Assembly (NCBI RefSeq): GCF_019890635.1
Contig: NZ_JAIOAB010000032.1
Span: forward strand, 17,973-81,972
Length of the DNA: 64,000 nucleotides
Reading direction: 5' to 3'
Source: Streptomyces sennicomposti
Lineage (GTDB): Bacteria; Actinomycetota; Actinomycetes; Streptomycetales; Streptomycetaceae
The notes under the pieces were generated by a model. That model saw only the letters and a list, made by a program, of their open reading frames with translations. It searched no databases and had not been told where the DNA came from. A program made the position numbers and the translations under genes. Shown one piece after another: positions 43,088 to 51,232 of the stretch. The stretch's first letter is position 1; every line of letters begins with the position of its first letter.

Positions 43088-44502
43088 GCCGTCTGCTTGC
43101 GGGCGCCCGGGCCGTACCAGAACAGGACGGCGACCAGGAGGGCGAGGACGGTGAGCGCGGAGGCCCACAGGAAGACGGAGGAGATGGTGTCGGCGGTGTC
43201 GCCGCTGCCGGAGGTGAAGGGGATGAGCAGCACGGCGAGGCCGACGGAGCCGCCGATGGTCAGCGCGGTCTGCAGGACGCCGGCGGTCACGCCGGCGTAC
43301 TCGGGCGGGGCCGTGGTCAGGATGATCATGTTGAACGGGATGATGGCGACGCCGACCCCGATGCCGATGAGCACGATCTGCGGCAGGACCCCGGTGACGT
43401 AGGTGCTGTCGCCGTCCAGCAGGCTCAGCCAGGCGACGCCGGCCAGGACGACGACCAGGCCGCCGACGGCGCGCAGCTTGAGGTCGAACCGGGCGAGGTG
43501 CTTGGTGAGGACCTGGGTGGTGAGCAGCAGGGCGACGCCGAAGGGCAGGATGGCGAGGCCGCTCTGCAGGGCGTTGAGGTCGAGGACGTTCTGGAGGTAC
43601 TGGACCAGGTAGATGAGGTAGCTGGTCAGGACGGCGGCGAGCAGCAGCAGGTTGAGGAAGGAGCCGGCGCGCACCCGGTCGGCGAAGATCCGGGCGGGCA
43701 GCAGCGGTTCGGCGCTGCGCGCGTCCACGGCGAGCAGGGCGATCCACAGGGCGGCCGAGACGGCGAGCGGGACGATGGTCCCGGTGTGGCCCCAGCCCTT
43801 CTCGGCGGCGCGCACGAACCCGTATACGAGCGCGGTGACGGCCGCGCCGACGAGGACGGCGCTGGGCAGGCCGAGGGAGCGCGGGTTGGCCGGGCCGTCC
43901 TTGAGGCCGAGCGCCTTGACGGCGACGAGGAGGATGGCGAGGCCGACGGGGACGTTGACGAGGAGGCTCCAGCGCCAGTCGCCGATCCAGGTGAGCACGC
44001 CGCCGAGGACCATGCCGGCGGAGGCGCCGAGGCCGGTGACGGTGGAGTAGAGGCCGAAGGCGCGCTGCTGGCGTTCGCCCTCGAAGACGACGGCGAGCAG
44101 GGCGAGGCCGGTGGGTCCGGCGATGGCGGCGCCGGCGCCCTGCAGGACGCGGCCGACGAGCAGCACCTCCAGGTTGGGTGCGAGCCCGGCGAGCAGAGAG
44201 GCGGCGACGACGAGGGAGATGCCGCCGAAGAAGACCTTGCGGTGGCCGAGGACGTCGCCGAGCCGGCCGGCGAGGAGCAGCAGGCCGCCGAAGGCGAGGA
44301 GGAAGGCGTTGGGCACCCAGGACGCGGAGGTGACGGTGACGTCGAGGTCCTTCTGGAGGGTGGGCAGGGCGACGTTCACGATGGTGCCGTCGAGCTGGAG
44401 CATGAACTCGGCGCCGACGATCGCGGTCAGGGCCAGGGCCCAGGGGGTGCGCGGTGGTGCGGCGTCCGAGGGGATGTCGCCGGGAACGGTCTGAGCGGTC
44501 AT
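43072..44502 (-). CDS. MFS drug exporter, DHA2 type (AbyD-like)
   Basis: This 476-aa fourteen-span transporter has the motif D1 residues FMLQLDGTIVNVALPTLQKDL in span 1, motif A GRLGDVLGHRKVFFGG, and motif C-like LGASAGMVLGGVLTWIGDWRWSLLVNVP. Such pumps export cluster products and give self-resistance. It is divergent from a TetR gene, with shared palindromic operators, so induction by product or intermediate is likely. ATG 44502 is within MTAQTVPGDIP; upstream sequence is the operator region. Confidence 0.92.
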   Translation of the reverse strand: MTAQTVPGDIPSDAAPPRTPWALALTAIVGAEFMLQLDGTIVNVALPTLQKDLDVTVTSASWVPNAFLLAFGGLLLLAGRLGDVLGHRKVFFGGISLVVAASLLAGLAPNLEVLLVGRVLQGAGAAIAGPTGLALLAVVFEGERQQRAFGLYSTVTGLGASAGMVLGGVLTWIGDWRWSLLVNVPVGLAILLVAVKALGLKDGPANPRSLGLPSAVLVGAAVTALVYGFVRAAEKGWGHTGTIVPLAVSAALWIALLAVDARSAEPLLPARIFADRVRAGSFLNLLLLAAVLTSYLIYLVQYLQNVLDLNALQSGLAILPFGVALLLTTQVLTKHLARFDLKLRAVGGLVVVLAGVAWLSLLDGDSTYVTGVLPQIVLIGIGVGVAIIPFNMIILTTAPPEYAGVTAGVLQTALTIGGSVGLAVLLIPFTSGSGDTADTISSVFLWASALTVLALLVAVLFWYGPGARKQTAAPQD

Positions 44503-44652
44503 GGGTCCTCCACGGTCGGCAAGGAGCTGGGGAACGATCGGCGCGCGGTCCGGGGGCGCGGGATCGGCGGTAATGGATCGGCGGTACGGATCAGCGGTAC
44601 GGGAGCGCCGCACGGCGGGGCCGGGCCGGCACGGGCTACTATGGTGAGACAG

Positions 44653-44699
44653 CCTCAGGTTAGGTGGCCGCAGTTAACCTGAGGCGACCTCAGGTAGTC
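44653..44699. promoter_or_regulatory. TetR operator region at the MFS/TetR divergent promoter
   Basis: Three half-sites are seen: CCTCAGGTTA at 44653-44662, its complement TAACCTGAGG at 44675-44684, and CCTCAGG at 44688-44694. The last two form the perfect palindrome CCTGAGGCGACCTCAGG (44678-44694). The block ends 14 bases before the tetR start, so binding would block both promoters. A 24-bp stretch is shared (21 matches) with the region before the luciferase-like gene at 59004-59027. Confidence 0.8.
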
Positions 44700-44712
44700 A
44701 AGTGGAGGCTCC

Positions 44713-45303
44713 GTGGCAGACAACCCGCCCTATATCGCGCAGCGCCCCAAGCGGGCCGACGGCGCCCGCAACTACGACGCGATCCTGGCCGCGGCCCGCA
44801 AGGCCTTCGAGGCGGAGGGCTCCGACGCCTCCCTGGAGGACATCGCGGCCCGGGCCGGCGTCGCCATCGGCACCCTCTACCGGCACTTCCCCACCCGTGC
44901 CGTCCTGGTCGAGGCGGCCACCCGCGACGGCCTCGCCGACCTCGTCGCCCGCGCCGAGAGCGTGGCCGGCGACGACGATCCGCTGGAGGCGCTGGCCGCG
45001 TGGATGAGCCGGGCCGTACGGCACTTCAGCACCTTCCGCGGCCTGGTCGGCATCCTCACCCAGAGCATGTACGACGAGGGCACGCCCTCGCACGCCGCCT
45101 GCGCCGCGATGCACGACAGCGGGGCGAGGCTGCTGCGCGCCGCGCAGGACGCGGGGCGGGTGCGCGCCGACATCACGCCGGACGAGCTGTTCGACCTGCT
45201 CAGCGGGGCCGCCTGGGTGCGGGAGAACGCGCTGCCCGGCGGGCGGGACCGCAGCGAGCGGTTTCTCCAGCTGGTGCTGGAGGGGATCGTCGCGCACGAG
45301 TAG
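44713..45303 (+). CDS. TetR-family repressor (AbyC-like)
   Basis: This 196-aa regulator has an N-terminal TetR helix-turn-helix (NYDAILAAARKAFEAEGSDASLEDIAARAGVAIGTLYRHFPTRAVLVEA) and a helical ligand domain ending in VLEGIVAHE. GTG 44713 is preceded by GGAGG. It is divergent from the MFS exporter and probably represses it and itself through the palindrome between them. The same palindrome lies in front of the luciferase-like gene about 14 kb away, suggesting a wider role. Confidence 0.93.
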   Translation: MADNPPYIAQRPKRADGARNYDAILAAARKAFEAEGSDASLEDIAARAGVAIGTLYRHFPTRAVLVEAATRDGLADLVARAESVAGDDDPLEALAAWMSRAVRHFSTFRGLVGILTQSMYDEGTPSHAACAAMHDSGARLLRAAQDAGRVRADITPDELFDLLSGAAWVRENALPGGRDRSERFLQLVLEGIVAHE

Positions 45304-45491
45304 TCCGGGGGCGGGGACGAGGGCGGGGACAGGGACTCGCGTCGGGGGCTCGGGTCGGGCGACACCGTGGCGCCTCGGGCGGGTGTTCTTTAGACCCGCT
45401 TGAGCGGGTCCTCCTAGCGTCGGCGGGAATCGGCGCTTCCCGTGCTCGGTGCTTCCCGTGCTCGGCGCATCCCGTATCAGGAGGGCTCATC

Positions 45492-46007
45492 GTGGTGTTG
45501 CAGGTCCTGTCCGACTGGCTCACGCCGCTGGTCGCGACGCCCCCGAAGACCGTCTCGCCGGAGGTCGGCGCCCTCAAGGACACGGGCAGGTCGCTCATCC
45601 TGCGCGACCTGAGGGAGAAGGTGGTCGCCTACGAGTCGAACAACCCCGACCCCACCGGCACCACCCCCACCGAGAACGACTTCGCCACGGTCCGGCTGGA
45701 GATCTTCGGCCCCGACGGGACGCAGATCGGGACCACCGAGGGCGCCGGGCGGATGCTGTACCGGCAGGACAAGGACGAGCACTTCATCGCCTACTTCGGC
45801 GAGGAGATCACGCTCAACGACGGCAACGTCATCCGCGCGGGCGGGCTCGTGGACGACGCCCGGCTGACGGCGGGCGAACACGCCACGTTCCCCGCGGTGG
45901 TGGTCAGCGGGCCGCTGCGCGGCGCGATCGGCTTCCGCCAGTTCCGGCCGCTGGTCAAGGAGTCGCACACGACGTACGAGTCCTCGATCGTCGTCTACCG
46001 GAGGTGA
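45492..46007 (+). CDS. allene-oxide-cyclase-barrel protein, AbyU-like candidate spirotetronate Diels-Alderase
   Basis: This 171-aa protein matches the AOC-like beta-barrel family: DFATVRLEIFGPDGTQIGTTEG, RMLYRQDKDEHFIAYFGEEITLNDGNVIRAGGLVDD, and VVVSGPLRGAIGFRQFRPL. The pattern G-x-QIGT...ITLxDG...GFRQ(F/W)R is that of AbyU and relatives, which catalyse the intramolecular [4+2] cyclisation building the spirotetronate. The N-terminal 35 residues are longer than in AbyU as I recall it. GTG 45492 follows AGGAGGG. It is co-transcribed with the aldo-keto reductase 8 bases downstream. Function is inferred from family and cluster context. Confidence 0.78.
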   Translation: MVLQVLSDWLTPLVATPPKTVSPEVGALKDTGRSLILRDLREKVVAYESNNPDPTGTTPTENDFATVRLEIFGPDGTQIGTTEGAGRMLYRQDKDEHFIAYFGEEITLNDGNVIRAGGLVDDARLTAGEHATFPAVVVSGPLRGAIGFRQFRPLVKESHTTYESSIVVYRR

Positions 46008-46015
46008 CGGCCGCG

Positions 46016-47050
46016 ATGCCGCCTGTGAACCAGCCAGTGAAGTCGGGCGAGTCGACGCCGGTGCGGCTGCCCGGGCGCCGTATCGGATCGCTCACCGTGG
46101 GCGCGCAGGGACTCGGGTGCCTCGGCCTGTCCGAGTTCTACGGCCCCGTGGACCCGGACACGGCGGTCACCGTCGTCCGGCGCGCGCTCGACCTCGGCGT
46201 CACCCTGCTCGACACCGCCGACGTCTACGGACACGGCGCCAACGAGGAGTTGATCGGCAGGGCGGTCGCCGGCCGCCGGGACGAGGCGGTGATCTCCACC
46301 AAGTTCGGTGTCGTACGGCCCGGTCCGGGCGTCGGCACGGGCATCCGCGGGGACGCCGCCCACGTCCGGGAGAGCTGCGAGGCCTCGCTCCGGCGGCTCG
46401 GGACCGACCGCATCGACCTGTTCACCCTCACCCGGCTCGACCGGACGGTCCCGGTGGAGGAGACGGTCGGGGCGCTGGCCGAGCTGCGGAAGGCAGGGAA
46501 GATACGGGAGTTCGGGCTGAGCGAGGTGGGCGCGAAGACGCTGGAGCGCGCGCACGCGGTCGCACCGGTGGCCGCGCTCCAGACCGAGTGGTCGCTGTGG
46601 TCGCGCGGCATCGAGCGGGAGACGCTGCACACGGCCCGGCGGCTCGGCGTCGCCGTCGTCCCGTACGCGCCGCTCGGCCGGGGCTTCCTGGCCGGCGCGG
46701 TCCGCTCGGCCGACCGGCTCGGCGAGGGCGACTTCCGGCGGTTCGGGCTGCCCCGCTTCACCCCGGACAACCTGGCGGCGAACCTGCCGCTGGCCGACCG
46801 GCTGACCGCACTGGCCGCCGAACGCGGTGTGACGGTTGCCCAGTTGGCGCTGGCCTGGCTCCACCACCGGGGCCCCGACGTGATCCCGATCCCCGGCACG
46901 GGCAGCCCGGCCCACCTGGCCGAGAACGCCTCGGCCACCGCCCTTGCCCTCGGGCCGGCCGACCTCGCCGCGATCGAGGCGGCCCTCCCGGCGGGCGAGG
47001 TTCACGGAACGCGGTGGAACGAGCAGAGCCTGGCGTACATCGAGGAGTGA
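46016..47050 (+). CDS. aldo-keto reductase, atypical active site
   Basis: This 344-aa (alpha/beta)8 protein has the AKR signature LGVTLLDTADVYGHGANEELIGRAV with catalytic Asp and Tyr, the Lys in VISTKFGV, and the cofactor-binding IPIPGTGSPAHLAENASATAL. The position of the catalytic His, normally in a (Q/L)HRxD motif after strand 4, reads LFTLTRLD, so Thr stands in for His. The enzyme may have altered chemistry or be inactive. GGAGGTGA precedes ATG 46016. It ends in a strong terminator shared with the convergent ferredoxin-P450 operon. Confidence 0.88.
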   Translation: MPPVNQPVKSGESTPVRLPGRRIGSLTVGAQGLGCLGLSEFYGPVDPDTAVTVVRRALDLGVTLLDTADVYGHGANEELIGRAVAGRRDEAVISTKFGVVRPGPGVGTGIRGDAAHVRESCEASLRRLGTDRIDLFTLTRLDRTVPVEETVGALAELRKAGKIREFGLSEVGAKTLERAHAVAPVAALQTEWSLWSRGIERETLHTARRLGVAVVPYAPLGRGFLAGAVRSADRLGEGDFRRFGLPRFTPDNLAANLPLADRLTALAAERGVTVAQLALAWLHHRGPDVIPIPGTGSPAHLAENASATALALGPADLAAIEAALPAGEVHGTRWNEQSLAYIEE

Positions 47051-47076
47051 GGCGGCGGGCTGCGCGGCACGCCGAA

Positions 47077-47112
47077 GAGCGGGGCGGTCTCCCGGAGGAG
47101 ACCGCCCCGCTC
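47077..47112. terminator. bidirectional terminator
   Basis: A perfect 14-bp stem (GAGCGGGGCGGTCT/AGACCGCCCCGCTC) with an 8-base loop lies between the convergent aldo-keto reductase and ferredoxin genes. Confidence 0.9.
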
Positions 47113-47122
47113 TCGGGTTCCG

Positions 47123-47344
47123 TCACTTCGGCGGTGCGGAGCTGTCGTGCTGGTCCCGGGTGACGGACAGGGCTCTGGACGGGCAGAGGTCCACCGCCAG
47201 TTCGATCTCCTCCAGATAGTCCTCGCCCGGCTTCTCGTCGGTCACCACCACCAGGCCGTCCTCGCCGTGGTCGAAGACCCCGGGGACGGTGACCGCGCAG
47301 TGGCCCGCCGCCATACAGCGGCTCCGGTCGGCGTGCACCCGCAT
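47123..47344 (-). CDS. 3Fe-4S type ferredoxin for P450 (AbyW/AbyZ-like)
   Basis: This 73-aa ferredoxin has three cluster cysteines: C10 and C16 in RCMAAGHCAV and C54 in DLCPSRAL. This is the [3Fe-4S] or adjustable-cluster pattern of Streptomyces P450 redox partners. It directly follows the P450 gene (14 bases) and so is its likely electron donor. It is the last gene of the minus-strand tailoring operon. The terminator is 11 bases past its stop. Confidence 0.92.
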   Translation of the reverse strand: MRVHADRSRCMAAGHCAVTVPGVFDHGEDGLVVVTDEKPGEDYLEEIELAVDLCPSRALSVTRDQHDSSAPPK

Positions 47345-47358
47345 CGTCGTCTCCTCCC

Positions 47359-48570
47359 TCACCACTCGACCGGCAGCCGGTGCACGCCCTGCATGGTCCC
47401 GCCGCTGCGCGCCGGCAGTTCGCCGGCCGGCGTCGCCAGGCGCAGGCCCGGGATCCGGTCGAAGAGCGTCGAGAACGCCACCTCCAGCTCCATCCGGGCG
47501 AGGTTCTGCCCGAGGCACTGGTGGATGCCGAAACCGAACGTGAGGTGCTGCCGGCCCGAGGCCGCGCCGCCCCGCCCCGCGGCGCGGTGGATGTCGAAGG
47601 TGTACGGGTCCTCGTAGACCTCCGGGTCCCGGTTGGTCATGGACGAGGAGACCAGCACCCCCTCCCCCGCCCGGACCACCTCGCCGTCGATCTCGATGTC
47701 CTCGGTCGCGACCCGGACCCCCGAGACGTCCGTGACGGAGACCATCCGCAGCAGCTCGTCCACGGCCGCGGGCAGCGCCTCGGGCGGCGCGGCCCGCCAC
47801 GCCGCCAGCTGGTCGGGGTGTTCGAGCAGGGTGACCACGCCCAGCGCGATCATCTGCGAGGTGGTGTCGTGGCCGCCGATCAGCAGGGCGAGCGCGATCC
47901 GCAGCAGGTCCTCCCGGGTGAGGTCCCGGTCGTCGATCCGCCCGGCCAACCGCCCGAGCACCCCCTCGCCGCCGCCCGGCGTCCGTTCCTTGGCGCTGAT
48001 CAGCTCGTCCAGGTAGTCCCACAGCGCCTGGCCGGCCGCCTCCGCGCCGGCGGCGTCCTTCGCCTGGAGGAGACCCACCGTCTTCTCCTCGAAGAACACG
48101 TGGTCCTCGTAGGGCACACCCAGCAGCTGGGAGATCACCATGGACGGGATGGGCAGCGCGAAGTCCTCGACCAGCTCGGCCGGCGGCCCCTTGCGGAGCA
48201 TGTCGTCCACCAGTCTCCCGGTCAGCTCCACCACCTCGTCGCGCATCTCGCGCACATGCTTGAGGCTGAAGTCGGGTGCGAGCATCCGGCGGTGGACGTC
48301 GTGCACCGGCGGGTCGAAGCCGATGATGGCGATGGGTTTGAAGATGGGCGCCTCGAACCGGGGCAGCACCACCGGGAAGTCGGGGCGGGACCGGTCCGCC
48401 GAGAGCCGGGGATCGGCCAGGAGCCGCCTTCCGGCGGCGTGCCCGGTGACCATCCAGATGGTCGAGCCGTCCCACAGCCGCACCTTGTGCAGGGGCCCGC
48501 TGCGGCCTAGCTCCCGGTATCCGGGGGACGGTTGGTAGGGACAGGTCCTGTCCTGCGGGTAGGAGAGCAC
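47359..48570 (-). CDS. cytochrome P450 (CYP105-like), tailoring enzyme
   Basis: This 403-aa P450 has the I-helix oxygen motif LLIGGHDTTSQM, the K-helix ExxR (VDELLRMV), and the heme-binding FGFGIHQCLGQNLAR with the axial Cys. It begins LSYPQDRTCPYQPSPGYREL, typical of CYP105-type enzymes. GTG 48570 is chosen since GGAAGGAA lies 11 bases upstream. It is the second P450 in this operon; the two share about half their sequence by eye. In abyssomicin clusters P450s install the late oxidations, such as epoxide or ether bridge. Its own reaction is not predictable. Confidence 0.92.
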   Translation of the reverse strand: MLSYPQDRTCPYQPSPGYRELGRSGPLHKVRLWDGSTIWMVTGHAAGRRLLADPRLSADRSRPDFPVVLPRFEAPIFKPIAIIGFDPPVHDVHRRMLAPDFSLKHVREMRDEVVELTGRLVDDMLRKGPPAELVEDFALPIPSMVISQLLGVPYEDHVFFEEKTVGLLQAKDAAGAEAAGQALWDYLDELISAKERTPGGGEGVLGRLAGRIDDRDLTREDLLRIALALLIGGHDTTSQMIALGVVTLLEHPDQLAAWRAAPPEALPAAVDELLRMVSVTDVSGVRVATEDIEIDGEVVRAGEGVLVSSSMTNRDPEVYEDPYTFDIHRAAGRGGAASGRQHLTFGFGIHQCLGQNLARMELEVAFSTLFDRIPGLRLATPAGELPARSGGTMQGVHRLPVEW

Positions 48571-48631
48571 GGGATACGTGTTCCTTCCGTCGTCGCGTGA
48601 TGGCCGGTGTGTCGTAGGGGTGGCGGGGCGG

Positions 48632-49795
48632 TCAGTCGAGGACCTTCGGGGGCTCGGGCGCGGTGGCCGGCAGCGGGGCGCGGCCCGGCCGCGGGAGGGC
48701 CTTCGGACGGCCCCACCGGCGCATCCCGGGCTCCTCCACGAAGCGGTGCAGCGCCCACGCCAGCAGCGTCGTGACGGCGAACAGCGCCGCCAGCAGGCCC
48801 GTCGCCGTCGCCACACCCCAGCTGCGCCCGGCGCCGAGGGCGACGTGCACGTACGACAGGACCAGGAAGTGGACGAGGTAGGAGGCGTACGAGACCGTGC
48901 CCAGCCATTGGAGCGCCCGGCCGCGGAACGGGGAGAAGCCGCCGCGCAGATCGGCGGTGGCCACCGCGGGGATGAGCAGCGCCAGCGGCGCGACGATGGG
49001 CGCCGTCAGGCTGTAGACGCCGGGGAACCGCGACACCTGGATCGCGAAGCCGAGGGCGAGCAGCGCCAGCGCGGGCGCCGGGGTGAGCCGGACCCAGTTG
49101 CCGGTGCGCACGATACGGGCCATGACGATGCCGAGGGTGAAGTCCAGGGCCCGGACGGGCGGGAAGGACACCAGGAACCAGTTCTGGGTGGCGGACATGT
49201 CCTGGCCCGGCAGCTTCGGGGCGCCCGGCAGCCACACCTGCGCGAGCGCGGGCAGCAGCATGACGACCGCGACCAGCGCGCCGGCCGCCCACCACAGGCG
49301 GTGCGCCGGGATGCGCCGGACGAGGGCGTACAGCACCGGGAAGGCGAGGTAGAACAGCAGGTCGCAGGCGAGCGACCAGGTGACCACGTTGATCGACAGG
49401 ATGACGTCGAGGCGCGGCAGCCAGGTGTGCACCAGGAACAGGCTCGGCAGCAGCTTGAGGAAGTCGACCGGCTGGCCGGCCCACAGGGCGAGACCGAGGG
49501 CCGCGACCCAGGTCACCACGTGGTTCGGGTAGACCTTCGCCAGCCGGCGGCGCCAGAACCGGCGGACAGGCTGCCCCTCGCGCACCGACCAGGTGAGGAC
49601 GAAGCCGCTGAGGACGAAGAAGAACTCCACCCCGAGCCAGCCGATCGCGAAGGCGTAGGGCCGCAGCGCCGCCTCGGCGCCCTGGTGGAAGTAGCCCAGG
49701 ACGAAGGAGTGGCACAGGAAGACCAGGAAGGCCGCGGCGAAGCGCATTCCGGTGAGGGACGGGAGTCTGGAGGACTCCACGGGCTGGGACGGCAT
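48632..49795 (-). CDS. acyltransferase-3 family membrane protein (O-acyltransferase)
   Basis: This 387-aa protein has ten or so membrane spans and the acyltransferase-3 signature: LPSLTGMRFAAAFLVFLCHS with the catalytic His, then GVEFFFVLSGFVLTWSVREGQPVRRFWRRRLAKVYPNHV. Relatives transfer acyl groups (often acetyl or short chains) to sugars or secondary metabolites. GAGGAG precedes ATG 49795. It lies inside the P450-ferredoxin operon. I do not recall a homologue in the published abyssomicin clusters, so it could mark an acylated product. Confidence 0.88.
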   Translation of the reverse strand: MPSQPVESSRLPSLTGMRFAAAFLVFLCHSFVLGYFHQGAEAALRPYAFAIGWLGVEFFFVLSGFVLTWSVREGQPVRRFWRRRLAKVYPNHVVTWVAALGLALWAGQPVDFLKLLPSLFLVHTWLPRLDVILSINVVTWSLACDLLFYLAFPVLYALVRRIPAHRLWWAAGALVAVVMLLPALAQVWLPGAPKLPGQDMSATQNWFLVSFPPVRALDFTLGIVMARIVRTGNWVRLTPAPALALLALGFAIQVSRFPGVYSLTAPIVAPLALLIPAVATADLRGGFSPFRGRALQWLGTVSYASYLVHFLVLSYVHVALGAGRSWGVATATGLLAALFAVTTLLAWALHRFVEEPGMRRWGRPKALPRPGRAPLPATAPEPPKVLD

Positions 49796-49826
49796 GTGTC
49801 TCGTCTCCTCGGGTACGTCCTCCCCG

Positions 49827-50033
49827 TCAGTCCGGGGTCGGGCTCTCGGTGATGTCGATGGCCCGGGCCGGGCACAGATAGGCGGCCTTGCGGGCCTTGG
49901 CCTGGTGTTCCGGGGCGGGGGTGGGGGTGAGCAGGACGACGATCCCTTCGTCGTCCTGGTCGAACACCTCGGGGAGCGTGGCCATGCAGCGGCCGCCGCT
50001 GATGCAGGACTCCCGGTCGGCGTGCAGCCGCAT
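49827..50033 (-). CDS. 3Fe-4S type ferredoxin for P450
   Basis: This 68-aa ferredoxin has the three Cys pattern: SCISGGRCMA and YLCPARAI. It starts 5 bases past the stop of the upstream P450 and is its natural redox partner. It differs from the 47123 ferredoxin mainly in the loop before the third cysteine. Confidence 0.92.
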   Translation of the reverse strand: MRLHADRESCISGGRCMATLPEVFDQDDEGIVVLLTPTPAPEHQAKARKAAYLCPARAIDITESPTPD

Positions 50034-50038
50034 CGCGC

Positions 50039-51232
50039 TCACCACTCGACGGGAAGCGACAGCACGCGCTGCACGGTGCCCGCGCCGAGGATCGGCAGGT
50101 CGGCCACGTCCGTGGCGAGCCGGAGCCCGGGGAGGCGGGTGAACAACTCGCGGAAGGCGATCTCGAGTTCGAGGCGGGCGAGGTTCTGGCCGAGGCACTG
50201 GTGGATGCCGAAGCCGAAGGTGACGTGGTGGGTGTCGGAGCGCAGCACGTCGAATTCGTCGGGCCGCTCGTGGAACTTCGCGTCGCGGTTGGCGAGCGTG
50301 CCGGAGACGAGGACGGCCTCGCCCTCGCGGATGAGATGGCCGGCGATCTCGATGTCGCCCTTGGCGACGCGGGTGGCGACGAGGTCGGTGGTGGCGATGA
50401 AGCGGAGCAGCTCCTCCACGGCGCCGGGCAGCCGGCCGCGGTCCTCCAGCAGCTTGGCGAGCTGGTCGGGGTGTTCGAGCAGGGTGATGACGCCGAGCGC
50501 GAGGGAGGACGAGGTCGTCTCGTGGGCGGCGATGAGCAGGACGAGGGCGATGGAGACGAGTTCCTCGTGCCCGATGTCGCCGGTGAGGACCCGTTCGGTG
50601 ACGAGCCGGCCGAGCAGGCCGTCCGTGGGGGACTTGATCTGTTCGGTGACCAGGGCGTCGATGTAGTCGACGAGGTTCTGTGCGGCGGTCGCCGACTCCT
50701 CCTCGGTGCCGAGCATCACCTTGCCGCTGGCGTCCTGGAAGAACTCGTGGTCCTCGTAGGGCACGCCGAGGTGGCGGCAGATGATGAGGGACGGCAGCGG
50801 TACGGCGAGCAGCGGGACCAGGTCGGCGGGCGGGCCCTGGGCGATGATCCGGTCCACGAAGCCGGAGACGATCTTCTCTATCTCCGGTCGCATCCGGCGC
50901 ACCTGCTTGAGGCTGAAGTGCGGGTTGAGATAGCGCCGGTAGGTGTCGTGCACGGGCGGGTCCATCGCGATCAGCGCGAGGCTGCGGGCGATCTGGGAAC
51001 GGAACCGGGGGGCGACGATGGGGAAATTCGGGTGGGTGCGCAGGGAGGACAGATTGGGGTGGGTGAGGATTTCGCGGGATTCCTTGTAGCCGGTGATCAT
51101 CCAGGACTCCCGGCCGTCGAAAAGGGTCACCTTGAGGACGGGTCCGGACTCGGCTATCTCGCGGTATCCGGCGGGCGGCTGGTAGGGGCAGGTGCGCGGC
51201 TGCGGATAGGGCGGTGCTTCTGCTTCTGCCAT
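50039..51232 (-). CDS. cytochrome P450 (CYP105-like), tailoring enzyme
   Basis: This 397-aa P450 has the I-helix motif LLIAAHETTSSS, ExxR in VEELLRFI, and the heme loop FGFGIHQCLGQNLAR. The start MAEAEAPPYPQPRTCPYQPPAGYREI is typical. AAGGA adjoins ATG 51232. It heads the operon P450-Fd-AT3-P450-Fd. Upstream is the 1.3-kb repeat-rich region, so its promoter lies either inside the repeats or beyond 52396. The substrate is presumably a spirotetronate intermediate. Confidence 0.92.
   Translation of the reverse strand: MAEAEAPPYPQPRTCPYQPPAGYREIAESGPVLKVTLFDGRESWMITGYKESREILTHPNLSSLRTHPNFPIVAPRFRSQIARSLALIAMDPPVHDTYRRYLNPHFSLKQVRRMRPEIEKIVSGFVDRIIAQGPPADLVPLLAVPLPSLIICRHLGVPYEDHEFFQDASGKVMLGTEEESATAAQNLVDYIDALVTEQIKSPTDGLLGRLVTERVLTGDIGHEELVSIALVLLIAAHETTSSSLALGVITLLEHPDQLAKLLEDRGRLPGAVEELLRFIATTDLVATRVAKGDIEIAGHLIREGEAVLVSGTLANRDAKFHERPDEFDVLRSDTHHVTFGFGIHQCLGQNLARLELEIAFRELFTRLPGLRLATDVADLPILGAGTVQRVLSLPVEW

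Noticed and set aside
39959..43747. 1262-codon version of the LAL regulator
   Set aside because: The first 317 codons are an antiparallel shadow of the MFS gene and intergenic DNA. The ATG at 42796 with GGAAGGAG is the supported start.
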